Shown here in pieces: positions 1 to 5,067 of a stretch of 5,067 nt of DNA. A program made the position numbers and the translations under genes. The stretch is from Gammaproteobacteria bacterium (GTDB taxonomy: Bacteria; Pseudomonadota; Gammaproteobacteria; Steroidobacterales; SZUA-146): assembly GCA_003228965.1 (NCBI GenBank), contig QIGP01000205.1:1-5067 (forward strand), in the 5' to 3' direction. The notes below the pieces were generated by a model that searched no databases, was not told the DNA's origin, and was given only the letters and a program-made list of their open reading frames with translations. Each line of letters starts with the position of its first letter. Positions within the stretch are counted from its first letter, which is position 1.

Positions 1-33
1 GAAACCAGAAACGCCGAAGCAAAGCCTCATTAG
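1..33 (+). CDS. Possible 3' tail of a rightward gene (frame only, partial)
   Basis: Only ten codons are inside the window. Reading plus frame 1 gives ETRNAEAKPH followed by a TAG stop at 31-33, which abuts the terminator hairpin beginning at base 32. A stop placed directly against a rightward terminator is what the end of a convergent gene would look like. The reading frame is inferred from that placement alone. The product cannot be named, and the tail is too short to show codon bias or homology. Plus frame 3 (stop at 63-65) and frame 2 (stop at 116-118) are alternatives, but both would place the terminator inside the coding sequence. Confidence 0.2.
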   Translation, partial: ETRNAEAKPH

Positions 34-63
34 CCGTGGTCCAGCTGCGGCTGATATTTTTTT
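32..63 (+). terminator. Rho-independent terminator, rightward
   Basis: Bases 32-39 (AGCCGTGG) pair with 45-52 (CTGCGGCT) to form an 8-bp stem with two G-T wobbles and a 5-base loop. Four bases later comes a run of seven T (57-63). No T-run follows the hairpin on the minus strand, so it serves plus-strand transcription entering from the left edge. It would also insulate the minus-strand cluster from rightward read-through. Confidence 0.65.
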
Positions 64-210
64 AAAACCCGCATACGAACACGTCGTTTATAGCCAAGTT
101 CATAGCAACGCACACTAGTAAGCCTGCTTGGAAAAAATGAATTTGTGAAAATAATTTAGGCATAAACCGTAACTGATCGGACAATCAGACCCAGCTATGA
201 ATTAGACGAA
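64..210. other. AT-rich intergenic stretch between convergent units
   Basis: No credible coding sequence is seen on either strand. Stops are frequent and no start with a ribosome binding site is present. The stretch includes A-runs at 132-137 and 148-151. A 5-bp inverted repeat CTGAT/ATCAG lies at 173-177 and 184-188, but no T-run follows it on either strand. The tatD-type hydrolase gene that often follows holB or pilZ in Gammaproteobacteria is not visible here. Confidence 0.5.
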
Positions 211-243
211 CTGAACCCGGCCCTGGAACCTGGAGCGATTCAG
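211..243 (-). terminator. Stem-loop just after pilZ, possible operon 3' end
   Basis: Read on the minus strand, CTGAATC at 243-237 pairs with GGTTCAG at 217-211 (one T-G wobble). Inside it, GCTC (236-233) pairs with GGGC (223-220), leaving a 9-base loop and a 2-base bulge. The structure starts five bases after the pilZ stop codon. The bases that follow (TTCGTCTAATTC) are not a proper T-tract, so this is either a weak or rho-assisted terminator, or a 3' stabilising hairpin. The structure is seen directly; its role is inferred from position. Confidence 0.35.
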
Positions 244-247
244 CGTG

Positions 248-586
248 CTACATGGTGTGAGTAGGTTTGTCGCCACCCAGAGCACCGGCAAGATAGTTTT
301 CGATCTTGCGTTGGGTATTACCCCCGTCCTGTTCACTGAATTGAACGCCAATACCAGCTGTGCGTTTACCCTGAGCCCCTTTTGGGGTAAGCCAAACCAC
401 CTGCCCTGCAACTGGCAGCTTCTCGCTTTCGCTCATCAGGTTCAACAACATGAACACCTCATCTCCGAGGCGATAGGTACTGTTGGTTGGAATAAACAAG
501 CCACCGTTCTCAATGAAAGGCATGTACGCAAGGTAAAGCGCACTCTTGTCCTTAATGGTGAGGGTTAGTAATCCTGGCTTGCTCAT
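248..586 (-). CDS. pilZ: Type IV pilus assembly protein PilZ (single PilZ domain)
   Basis: This 112-residue protein is one stand-alone PilZ domain, a length usual for the pilus-assembly PilZ of Pseudomonas and Xanthomonas. In that family the protein is cytoplasmic, is needed for type IV pilus biogenesis and twitching, and is known in Xanthomonas to contact the PilB ATPase and the FimX regulator. Matching segments are LTIKDKSALY (8-17), YMPFIENGGLFIP (21-33), GDEVFMLLNLM (41-51), VAGQVVWLTPKGAQG (59-73), AGIGVQF (77-83) and the C-terminal KPTHTM. The RxxxR and D/NxSxxG motifs that bind cyclic di-GMP are absent: NGGLFIP stands at the second site and no RxxxR precedes it. It probably does not bind that ligand directly, as reported for family members. 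The ATG overlaps the holB stop as ATGA (586-583), implying translational coupling. A GGAG lies about 11 bases upstream, inside holB. Confidence 0.93.
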   Translation of the reverse strand: MSKPGLLTLTIKDKSALYLAYMPFIENGGLFIPTNSTYRLGDEVFMLLNLMSESEKLPVAGQVVWLTPKGAQGKRTAGIGVQFSEQDGGNTQRKIENYLAGALGGDKPTHTM

Positions 587-1608
587 GCGTTTCGGTACTC
601 CAATCCCTGCGTGCTAAAACCGTTGGACCATGGAGCCAATAGTTTTTCCAACATTAACTGTTGATTTAACGGCCCATCCAACGAAGCTCGGGCACGGACC
701 ACAGAGTCCTGATACCCAAGTAGTGAACTCAACTTAATCTGTCCATCTGACATTCGCAAGGACTTAAGATCGGATTTGTGAGCCAGTTCCCCATCCAAAT
801 CAAGCGCTTCGAGCACCAGCTGCTTCGTAATGGTGTAAAGACAACGTAATCGAACGTCCAAATGCTCGCCGCTCCAGGCGCTTGCCACGTGCACAAGGTC
901 AATAACGTCATTCCGTAATCTTGAAATATCCTCGATTACACTTGAATAAATCTTCTCTACTCCTTGATTATAATAATTAAATGCTTGAAAAGGTGCGCCT
1001 CCCGCAAGCTGCAGGCAGACGTCCCCATCCGTTGTTCCAGTGGCCTGTGTAAGCCAGGCACGGCCCTCGGCGTATTGCGGCGCACCACACTGAATAACCT
1101 GGCAGCGGCTCAAAACTGTGGCAGGCAAGGTGGACACATTATGGCTAACCAGCACCAGTAAGGTGTCACCTGGAGGCTCTTCCAAAGTTTTAAGAAGCGC
1201 GTTTGCCGCTGCCGTAGTCATCGATTCGGCCGGATAAACCAGCCCAAACTTGCGATTGTTATACGCCGCAGACAGGCTGAGTTTCGTGATCAGGTGCCGA
1301 ACCTGGTCGACGCTAATAGTCTTCTTGTCATCGGGAAGACTCAGAGAGTGATCGTCGGAATGATTACCAGCGGCCGCCACTTCACAGCTACGGCAACGAC
1401 CACAAGACGGGGCTTTGCGTTCGCCACACAGGGCAATTTTGCGAATTTCATCAGCCAGTATCTGCTTACCGACACCCTTGGGGCCGCTTAATAAAATCGC
1501 GTGGCCCAGCCTGTCCGCCGACGCATTTTCTTGTACCCGCTGCCATTGTTCAGCGAGCCACTTCGGCAGCTCGGGGGTGGCTTGCTCGCTGACTGCACCA
1601 GACTTCAT
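583..1608 (-). CDS. holB: DNA polymerase III, delta-prime subunit
   Basis: HolB is the delta-prime subunit of the clamp loader, which opens the beta sliding clamp and loads it on primed DNA with the tau/gamma and delta subunits. The 341 residues fit the family (334 in E. coli). An AAA+ fold is visible: P-loop region GPKGVGKQ (42-49), a zinc-binding set C61, C69, C72 and C75 within CGERKAPSCGRCRSC, the hallmark AAANALLKTLEEPP (133-146), and the SRC motif (S167-R168-C169), whose Arg acts on the neighbouring gamma/tau ATP site. The C-terminal LDGPLNQQLMLEKLL (310-324) matches the collar region of family members. The P-loop keeps Lys but has Gln where Ser/Thr normally binds Mg, consistent with a subunit that does not hydrolyse ATP. 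The usual HPD after the zinc module reads HSD (83-85). The ATG overlaps the tmk stop as ATGA (1608-1605), and a GAGAG lies just upstream within the tmk 3' end. Confidence 0.95.
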   Translation of the reverse strand: MKSGAVSEQATPELPKWLAEQWQRVQENASADRLGHAILLSGPKGVGKQILADEIRKIALCGERKAPSCGRCRSCEVAAAGNHSDDHSLSLPDDKKTISVDQVRHLITKLSLSAAYNNRKFGLVYPAESMTTAAANALLKTLEEPPGDTLLVLVSHNVSTLPATVLSRCQVIQCGAPQYAEGRAWLTQATGTTDGDVCLQLAGGAPFQAFNYYNQGVEKIYSSVIEDISRLRNDVIDLVHVASAWSGEHLDVRLRCLYTITKQLVLEALDLDGELAHKSDLKSLRMSDGQIKLSSLLGYQDSVVRARASLDGPLNQQLMLEKLLAPWSNGFSTQGLEYRNA

Positions 1609-2285
1609 ACGTTCTCTCTTCTCAAACCGTAGGCCTCTAATTCTTGAATAACCTGTACGGCCACGTCATCCATTGATCGCTGCGCGTCAATCACTTTAAC
1701 GCGCTCAGGGTAGAGACTCGCAAGTTCAAGATAGCCCGCGCGTACTTTGCTAAAGAAATCCTGTCGCTCCTGTTCTATACGGTCCTTCGCTCCGCGGCGA
1801 CTGGCTCGCGCCAACCCCGTTTCCACCGATACGTCAAACCACAGCGTCAAATCGGGCCACAGATTTCCGTGTACCCATTCGGCGAGTTCAAATATGCGTT
1901 GCATGCCAAGCCCACGCGCCGCACCCTGATACGCCAAGGTAGCATCAGTAAAGCGATCGCAAATAACCCACGCGCCGCGATCAAGAGCAGGTCGAACAAC
2001 TTCGTCAAGATGCTGTGCACGAGAGGCAAACATGAGCAAGGTTTCGGTGTCGGACGTAGGAGCTTCCACCTCGTCGTCGACTCCAATGCCCAATACGAGG
2101 TTGCGAATGACTTCAGCCAGCGGCGTGCCACCGGGCTCGCGTGTTTGCACAACTTCTTTAGCACGTCCTTTAACCCACTGCTCTATAGCTGGAACACAGG
2201 TGCTTTTGCCAGCACCCTCAATACCTTCCAATGAAATGAAGGCGCCGCGTCTGCTCGGTGCTGTAGTAGCTTCGTTGTTAGTCAA
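1605..2285 (-). CDS. tmk: Thymidylate kinase (dTMP kinase)
   Basis: Tmk phosphorylates dTMP to dTDP with ATP, the step common to de novo and salvage dTTP synthesis, in the cytoplasm. The 226 residues are slightly longer than E. coli Tmk (213) because of a 15-residue leader before the first strand. Visible motifs are the P-loop GIEGAGKST (21-29), TREPGGTPLAE (48-58), LLMFASRAQHL (83-93), CDRFTDATLAYQGAARGLG (109-127), and a LID with several Arg (R160, R163, R164, R169) in RASRRGAKDRIEQE. A P-loop without an Arg combined with an Arg-rich LID is the E. coli-like (type II) arrangement. The start is a TTG (2285-2283). No ATG or GTG lies in frame between the upstream stop (TAG at 2324-2322) and the P-loop. 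GGGA at 2297-2294, 8 bases upstream, is a modest ribosome binding site. The 141-base gap to mltG suggests some separate control; the gene is tightly coupled to holB downstream. Confidence 0.95.
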   Translation of the reverse strand: MTNNEATTAPSRRGAFISLEGIEGAGKSTCVPAIEQWVKGRAKEVVQTREPGGTPLAEVIRNLVLGIGVDDEVEAPTSDTETLLMFASRAQHLDEVVRPALDRGAWVICDRFTDATLAYQGAARGLGMQRIFELAEWVHGNLWPDLTLWFDVSVETGLARASRRGAKDRIEQERQDFFSKVRAGYLELASLYPERVKVIDAQRSMDDVAVQVIQELEAYGLRRENV

Positions 2286-2426
2286 TGGACATATCCCACA
2301 TACTTTTTTGAATAAGCCGGCCTAAACAGGCTTGTCTGAACGGCTCCGCAATACCTGCGTTCAACCAGGCCGCCCACTTAATTTCCAAGATTCGAAGTTC
2401 ACGTGTCAAAGTTCGTCTTCCGAACT
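2286..2426 (-). promoter_or_regulatory. mltG-tmk spacer with several inverted repeats
   Basis: This is the longest gap between genes of the cluster; the others overlap or are 80 bases apart at most. No gene is seen in it. It holds a 7-bp hairpin directly after mltG, a 6-bp inverted repeat TGAACG/CGTTCA (2337-2342 and 2358-2363, 15-base loop), and AAGCC/GGCTT (2314-2318 and 2329-2333). A perfect TTGACA hexamer on the minus strand (2409-2404) could be a -35 element, but no good -10 is correctly spaced. It may be a tmk leader, a processing site or a weak promoter region. Its function is inferred only from its length and structure. Confidence 0.35.
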
Positions 2427-2427
2427 T
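2409..2427 (-). terminator. Hairpin at the mltG stop codon (attenuator-like, no T-tract)
   Basis: On the minus strand AAGTTCG (2427-2421), beginning within the mltG TGA, pairs perfectly with CGAACTT (2415-2409) around the loop GAAGA. Only three T follow, so it is not a convincing intrinsic terminator. A further arm, GAACTTC (2400-2394), can pair instead with the first arm (GAAGTTC, 2428-2422), so the two hairpins exclude each other. It could tune read-through into tmk or protect mRNA 3' ends. Confidence 0.35.
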
Positions 2428-3431
2428 CAAGGCGTACGCGTTCTTGCCAAGTACCGCTGTACAGCGTTGTTATGCTCTTTTAACGTACTCGAGAAATAGT
2501 GGCGACCGTCGCCTGCACCTGTTGCTACGAAGTACAACGCATCGGCGTCGTCAGGCATCACCGCTGCCAACAGCGACGCTTTTCCAGGCAGAGCAATAGG
2601 CGTTGGCGGCAAGCCTCCGCGCGTGTACGTATTATACGGCGTATCGGTGGCTAAATGCTTGCGCGTTATATCGCCCCTGTACGCGTCGCCGACTCCGTAG
2701 ATCACCGTGGGATCGGTTTGAAGGCGCATACGCTTGTGCAGCCTTCTCGCAAACACACCCGATATCATTTGCCGTTCGTCATCGGCTCCTGTTTCTTTTT
2801 CAATGATGGAGGCCAGGACGAGCGCCTCGTAGGCATTTTTAAGCGGCAGTCCTTTCTCACGCTGAGCCCAGGCCTCATCGACAAGCTTCGCCATAATGGC
2901 AAAGGCCTGTTGATACACCTCGACGTCCGTTTGTCCTTTGGTGACCCGATACGTATCCGGATAGAAACGCCCTTCCGGATGTAACCCCGCATGCCCGATG
3001 GACTGCATAATTTCAGCCGTTGTCGAGACCGTATGCGTGATCGCGTGATGCGCACTTACAGCCTCGCGCATCTGATCGAACGACCAGCCTTCTATGATAG
3101 TGAGCGGATAGCTGACCACCTTGCCGGAAATAAGCACGTCCAGAAACTGTGCAGGCGTCGCGCGCACCGGGATCTTGAATTCGCCGGCCTTAATCTTGCT
3201 CGCAAGCCCCATGCGTTGAGCAAACATACTCAGTACACGCGGATACGCGTATCCAGTCTGCTCGTTCAACTGATGGGCGACGCTGCGCATACTTGCGCCG
3301 CGGGCGACTTCAAATACAAGGGGTTCGTTATTTTGATGTACGGGGATTTCATACCAGGTGGAGTAGCCCACATAAGACGCTGCACCAGCCAGTACCAGTA
3401 TTACGATTAGACCGACAAGTAGTTTACGCAC
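2427..3431 (-). CDS. mltG: Endolytic peptidoglycan transglycosylase MltG
   Basis: MltG (YceG family) is an inner-membrane lytic transglycosylase that cleaves within nascent glycan strands and is thought to end their elongation. From the chosen GTG the protein has 334 residues (340 in E. coli). There is a short basic N-terminus, then one membrane segment (about 4-24), then a periplasmic region with a LysM-like part (about 38-110) and the catalytic domain. Matching motifs are IIEGWSFDQMR (112-122), PEGRFYPDTYRV (152-163), LASIIEKETG (206-215), RMRLQTDPTVIYG (234-246), YNTYTRGGLPPTPIALPG (266-283) and YFVATGAGDGRHYFS (300-314). E211 in SIIEKE corresponds to the catalytic Glu of E. coli MltG. The GTG at 3431-3429 has AGGGA six bases upstream, starts right at the membrane segment and overlaps the pabC stop by 8 bases. 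An open frame extends to another GTG at 3512, but this would overlap pabC by 89 bases and add an unlikely cytoplasmic leader. Confidence 0.94.
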   Translation of the reverse strand: MRKLLVGLIVILVLAGAASYVGYSTWYEIPVHQNNEPLVFEVARGASMRSVAHQLNEQTGYAYPRVLSMFAQRMGLASKIKAGEFKIPVRATPAQFLDVLISGKVVSYPLTIIEGWSFDQMREAVSAHHAITHTVSTTAEIMQSIGHAGLHPEGRFYPDTYRVTKGQTDVEVYQQAFAIMAKLVDEAWAQREKGLPLKNAYEALVLASIIEKETGADDERQMISGVFARRLHKRMRLQTDPTVIYGVGDAYRGDITRKHLATDTPYNTYTRGGLPPTPIALPGKASLLAAVMPDDADALYFVATGAGDGRHYFSSTLKEHNNAVQRYLARTRTP

Positions 3432-4278
3432 GCTTAATCCCTGGCTTCTCGTTATAAACATTCTGAGCCATCTTGTGCAGCCGCTCGTAAACGCTGCGTT
3501 GTTCAAGCACACGATCGCCGAGACGGCCTACCCGGCGCACACCTCGAACACTATTGCACAAAAGTATTTCATCTGCCTGGGCAATAGCAGAGCTAAATAC
3601 GTAATCCTTTTCAATAGGCGAACCTGCATTCAGGTTTTTCTCGATCAGATAATCTCGCATGACACCTCTGACGCCCGCAGTATCAAGTTTTGGTGTGACA
3701 ACTTTGTCGCCAAACACCAAAAATACGTTTGAGCTTACCGCTTCAATTAAGAATCCATGGTGATTGCATAGCAACCCTTCCTGCAAATTTCGCTCACTAA
3801 GCTCGCGGGCAGCGAGTACTTGTTCCAACCGATTAAGATGCTTGATTCCAGCAAGCTGCCGGTTCGAGCCCAGTTGCATCTTTAACACTTCACAATGCAA
3901 GTCGTCACCTGACGAGTTTTCTTTGAAGTCGAGCCGCTGCACCACTCGTGTCGCGACGTTATTCGAGGGCGGTACATAACCCGTTCCGCCACTGCCCCGA
4001 GTTAGAATAAGCTTAACAATGGTACGTCCGCCTGCCCCGCCCTGACCCAGCAATTTATCAATATCGTTAACCCACTGATCGGTATCCGGCGCACCGATGC
4101 CAAGCGTGTTGCACGACGCCTCTAGCCGCGTTAAGTGGCGTGACAAAAGTGGCACGCGAGCATCAACACAGAGCATGGTCTCGAACACGCCATCGCCGTA
4201 GGCCAGACCTCGATCGGTCACGTCCACAACGTTTCGGGGCTCACCGTTAATCAATGTTTTAATGTGTGTAGTGGTCAT
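3424..4278 (-). CDS. pabC: Aminodeoxychorismate lyase
   Basis: PabC is a PLP enzyme (fold type IV, aminotransferase class IV) that removes pyruvate from 4-amino-4-deoxychorismate to give p-aminobenzoate for folate. From the ATG at 4278 it has 284 residues (269 in E. coli). Motifs are LINGEP (9-14), DRGLAYGDGVFET (22-34), LTRGSGGTGY (92-101), LAGIKHLNRLEQV (142-154) with K146 as the PLP lysine, EAVSSNVFLV (179-188), the PLP phosphate-binding region TAGVRGVMR (200-208), and QADEILLCNSVRGV (234-247). GIKHLNRLEQV is the same as in E. coli PabC, which favours lyase over branched-chain or D-amino acid aminotransferase. The start is uncertain: a GTG six codons upstream (4296) has a GCGAG 8 bases before it. 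The ATG is preferred because family members begin a few residues before the ING. The gap to pabB is 80 bases and holds no convincing promoter. The 3' end overlaps mltG. Confidence 0.94.
   Translation of the reverse strand: MTTTHIKTLINGEPRNVVDVTDRGLAYGDGVFETMLCVDARVPLLSRHLTRLEASCNTLGIGAPDTDQWVNDIDKLLGQGGAGGRTIVKLILTRGSGGTGYVPPSNNVATRVVQRLDFKENSSGDDLHCEVLKMQLGSNRQLAGIKHLNRLEQVLAARELSERNLQEGLLCNHHGFLIEAVSSNVFLVFGDKVVTPKLDTAGVRGVMRDYLIEKNLNAGSPIEKDYVFSSAIAQADEILLCNSVRGVRRVGRLGDRVLEQRSVYERLHKMAQNVYNEKPGIKRA
3438..3442 (-). promoter_or_regulatory. Ribosome binding site deciding the mltG start
   Basis: AGGGA on the minus strand (3442-3438) lies six bases before the GTG at 3431-3429, inside the last codons of pabC. 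It supports the short MltG with its membrane segment at the very N-terminus over the longer frame starting at 3512. Confidence 0.6.
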
Positions 4279-4358
4279 TACTTCTTGGTCCAACACAAAT
4301 ACTGCTCGCCATACAATGCAAACCCGTTTTCATACCGGTTCTGAATCTACCTTAGGCA

Positions 4359-5067
4359 TTAGAGGTGCCCCATAATCGCACGAATAAGTCCTTTTGCCTT
4401 AAAGCCGGTTTCTTCAAGCTCTTTGTGCGGATCGGAGTCAAAGACAATACCGGCACCGGCACGCAGGCTCACAGTACCGTGATTACGCACGATTGTTCGA
4501 ATCAATATATTCAGGTCACCACTACCGTCGTGGTTAAAATACCCCATCGAGCCCGTGTAGGGGCCTCGAGGTGTATTCTCAAGGTTGGCAATAATTTCCA
4601 TACATCTGACTTTGGGGCAGCCGGTAATGGTGCCTCCCGGAAACGTGGCACGAATGGCGTCGCCCACCGTGACCCCTTCACTCAAGCGCCCACGCACGTT
4701 AGACACAATGTGATGCACGTGCGCGTACGATTCAATCACCATCAATTCGTTAACTTCAACACTGCCAGGTTCGCAGACTCGACCAATATCGTTACGCTCA
4801 AGGTCTATTAACATAACGTGTTCGGCCCGCTCTTTCGGATGCCCTATTAATTCTCGCCAAAGCGCTTCATCGTCACCTGACTCCTGACCGCGTGGTCGTG
4901 TACCTGCAATAGGTCGCGTATCGATGCAGCCGTCGTGCAACGCAACCAGACGCTCGGGTGACGAGCTAATGATAGCCATGTCACGCCATACGGCAAGACC
5001 TGCAAAAGGCCCGGGATTCGCCTGGCGTAATCTTCGGTACATCTCCGCGTCGTGCCAAGTGTCAATG
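4359..5067 (-). CDS. pabB: Aminodeoxychorismate synthase component I (5' end outside window)
   Basis: PabB aminates chorismate to 4-amino-4-deoxychorismate, using ammonia from the PabA glutaminase, and PabC then acts on the product. About 235 residues are visible, roughly the C-terminal half of a protein usually near 450. The frame runs off the right edge, so the Met at 5042 is internal (it matches LYRRLR of E. coli PabB). Counting from that Met: SSSPERL (27-33 region), RPIAGTRPRG (43-52), ERAEHVMLIDLERNDIGRV (71-89) with the Mg-ligand Glu E74, HHIVSNVRG (110-118), FPGGTITGCPKVRCMEII (134-151) and E208/E211 matching the C-terminal Mg-binding Glu pair. TrpE and other chorismate-binding enzymes share this fold. 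PabB is chosen because pabC follows directly and because FPGGTITG is PabB-like. Two oddities: the residue after PI is Ala, not the Lys of E. coli PabB, and both Ala of the common GAPKVRAM are Cys. No pabA is visible. Confidence 0.86.
   Translation of the reverse strand, partial: IDTWHDAEMYRRLRQANPGPFAGLAVWRDMAIISSSPERLVALHDGCIDTRPIAGTRPRGQESGDDEALWRELIGHPKERAEHVMLIDLERNDIGRVCEPGSVEVNELMVIESYAHVHHIVSNVRGRLSEGVTVGDAIRATFPGGTITGCPKVRCMEIIANLENTPRGPYTGSMGYFNHDGSGDLNILIRTIVRNHGTVSLRAGAGIVFDSDPHKELEETGFKAKGLIRAIMGHL

Noticed and set aside
2..118. Plus frame 2 is open from the left edge to TAG at 116-118
   Set aside because: It would run straight through the terminator hairpin and T-run at 32-63, so a gene ending before the hairpin is more likely. 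With 38 codons, an open frame by chance is plausible.
128..155. Promoter-like TTGGAA (128-133) and AATAAT (150-155), 16 bases apart, on the plus strand
   Set aside because: The stretch is AT-rich, so chance matches are expected, and nothing downstream on the plus strand needs a promoter except antisense to pilZ. No other support.
173..188. CTGAT/ATCAG inverted repeat as the cluster terminator
   Set aside because: Only five weak base pairs and no T-run follow on the minus strand.
245..568. 107-codon plus-strand open frame opposite pilZ
   Set aside because: It lies antisense to a clearly recognisable pilZ, has no recognisable domain, and is best explained as a shadow of pilZ codon structure.
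2359..2366. GTTCAACC resembling a tRNA T-loop
   Set aside because: No acceptor stem, anticodon arm or D-arm can be assembled around it on either strand.
2991..3410. 139-codon plus-strand open frame opposite mltG
   Set aside because: Antisense to conserved mltG, with no recognisable domain; a shadow frame.
3432..3512. Upstream extension of mltG to a GTG at 3512
   Set aside because: It would overlap pabC by 89 bases and put 27 polar residues before the membrane segment. The GTG at 3431 has a better ribosome binding site and gives the normal family length.
4279..4296. Alternative pabC start at GTG 4296
   Set aside because: Six extra residues (GTG-encoded Met, then LDQEV) are not expected from family N-termini. 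Kept as a possibility in the pabC entry but not chosen.
4365..4811. 148-codon plus-strand open frame opposite pabB
   Set aside because: Antisense to conserved pabB, with no recognisable motif; a shadow frame.
1..5067. Search for mobile elements, CRISPR arrays, long direct repeats, defence or novel multi-gene systems
   Set aside because: Every gene of useful length is a recognisable core housekeeping gene. No transposase, long inverted terminal repeats or regularly spaced repeats were seen.

Overview
The window holds a conserved gammaproteobacterial housekeeping cluster. All confidently identified genes lie on the minus strand and are transcribed right to left: pabB (5' end beyond the right edge), pabC, mltG, tmk, holB, pilZ. 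The mltG-tmk-holB order with pabC in front is typical of Gammaproteobacteria. The small pilus protein PilZ directly after holB points to a type IV pilus-bearing, Pseudomonas- or Xanthomonas-like member rather than an enteric. Species or family cannot be read from this window; base composition looks close to even GC by eye.

Layout from right to left. 5067-4359 carries the C-terminal half of a chorismate-binding enzyme, called PabB because PabC follows it. After an 80-base gap, 4278-3424 is aminodeoxychorismate lyase (PabC). mltG (3431-2427, GTG start) overlaps the end of pabC by 8 bases. A 141-base spacer (2426-2286) with several short inverted repeats separates mltG from tmk. tmk (2285-1605, apparent TTG start), holB (1608-583) and pilZ (586-248) are then joined by two ATGA four-base overlaps. 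A hairpin (243-211) follows the pilZ stop. The leftmost 247 bases carry no complete gene. They contain a good rho-independent terminator pointing rightward (32-63), which suggests that a convergent plus-strand gene ends at or just left of the window edge.

Functionally, PabB and PabC make p-aminobenzoate for folate. MltG cuts nascent peptidoglycan at the inner membrane. Tmk makes dTDP for DNA synthesis, HolB is the delta-prime subunit of the replicative clamp loader, and PilZ supports type IV pilus assembly. Folate is itself needed for thymidylate synthesis, so the cluster links DNA precursor supply, replication and cell-wall growth.

I see no mobile element, CRISPR array, RNA gene or undescribed defence-type system. 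The points worth a second look are small: a TrpE-like Ala where E. coli PabB has its catalytic Lys, alternative hairpins after mltG, the unusual tmk start with an overlapping seven-codon frame, and the convergent terminator at the left edge.
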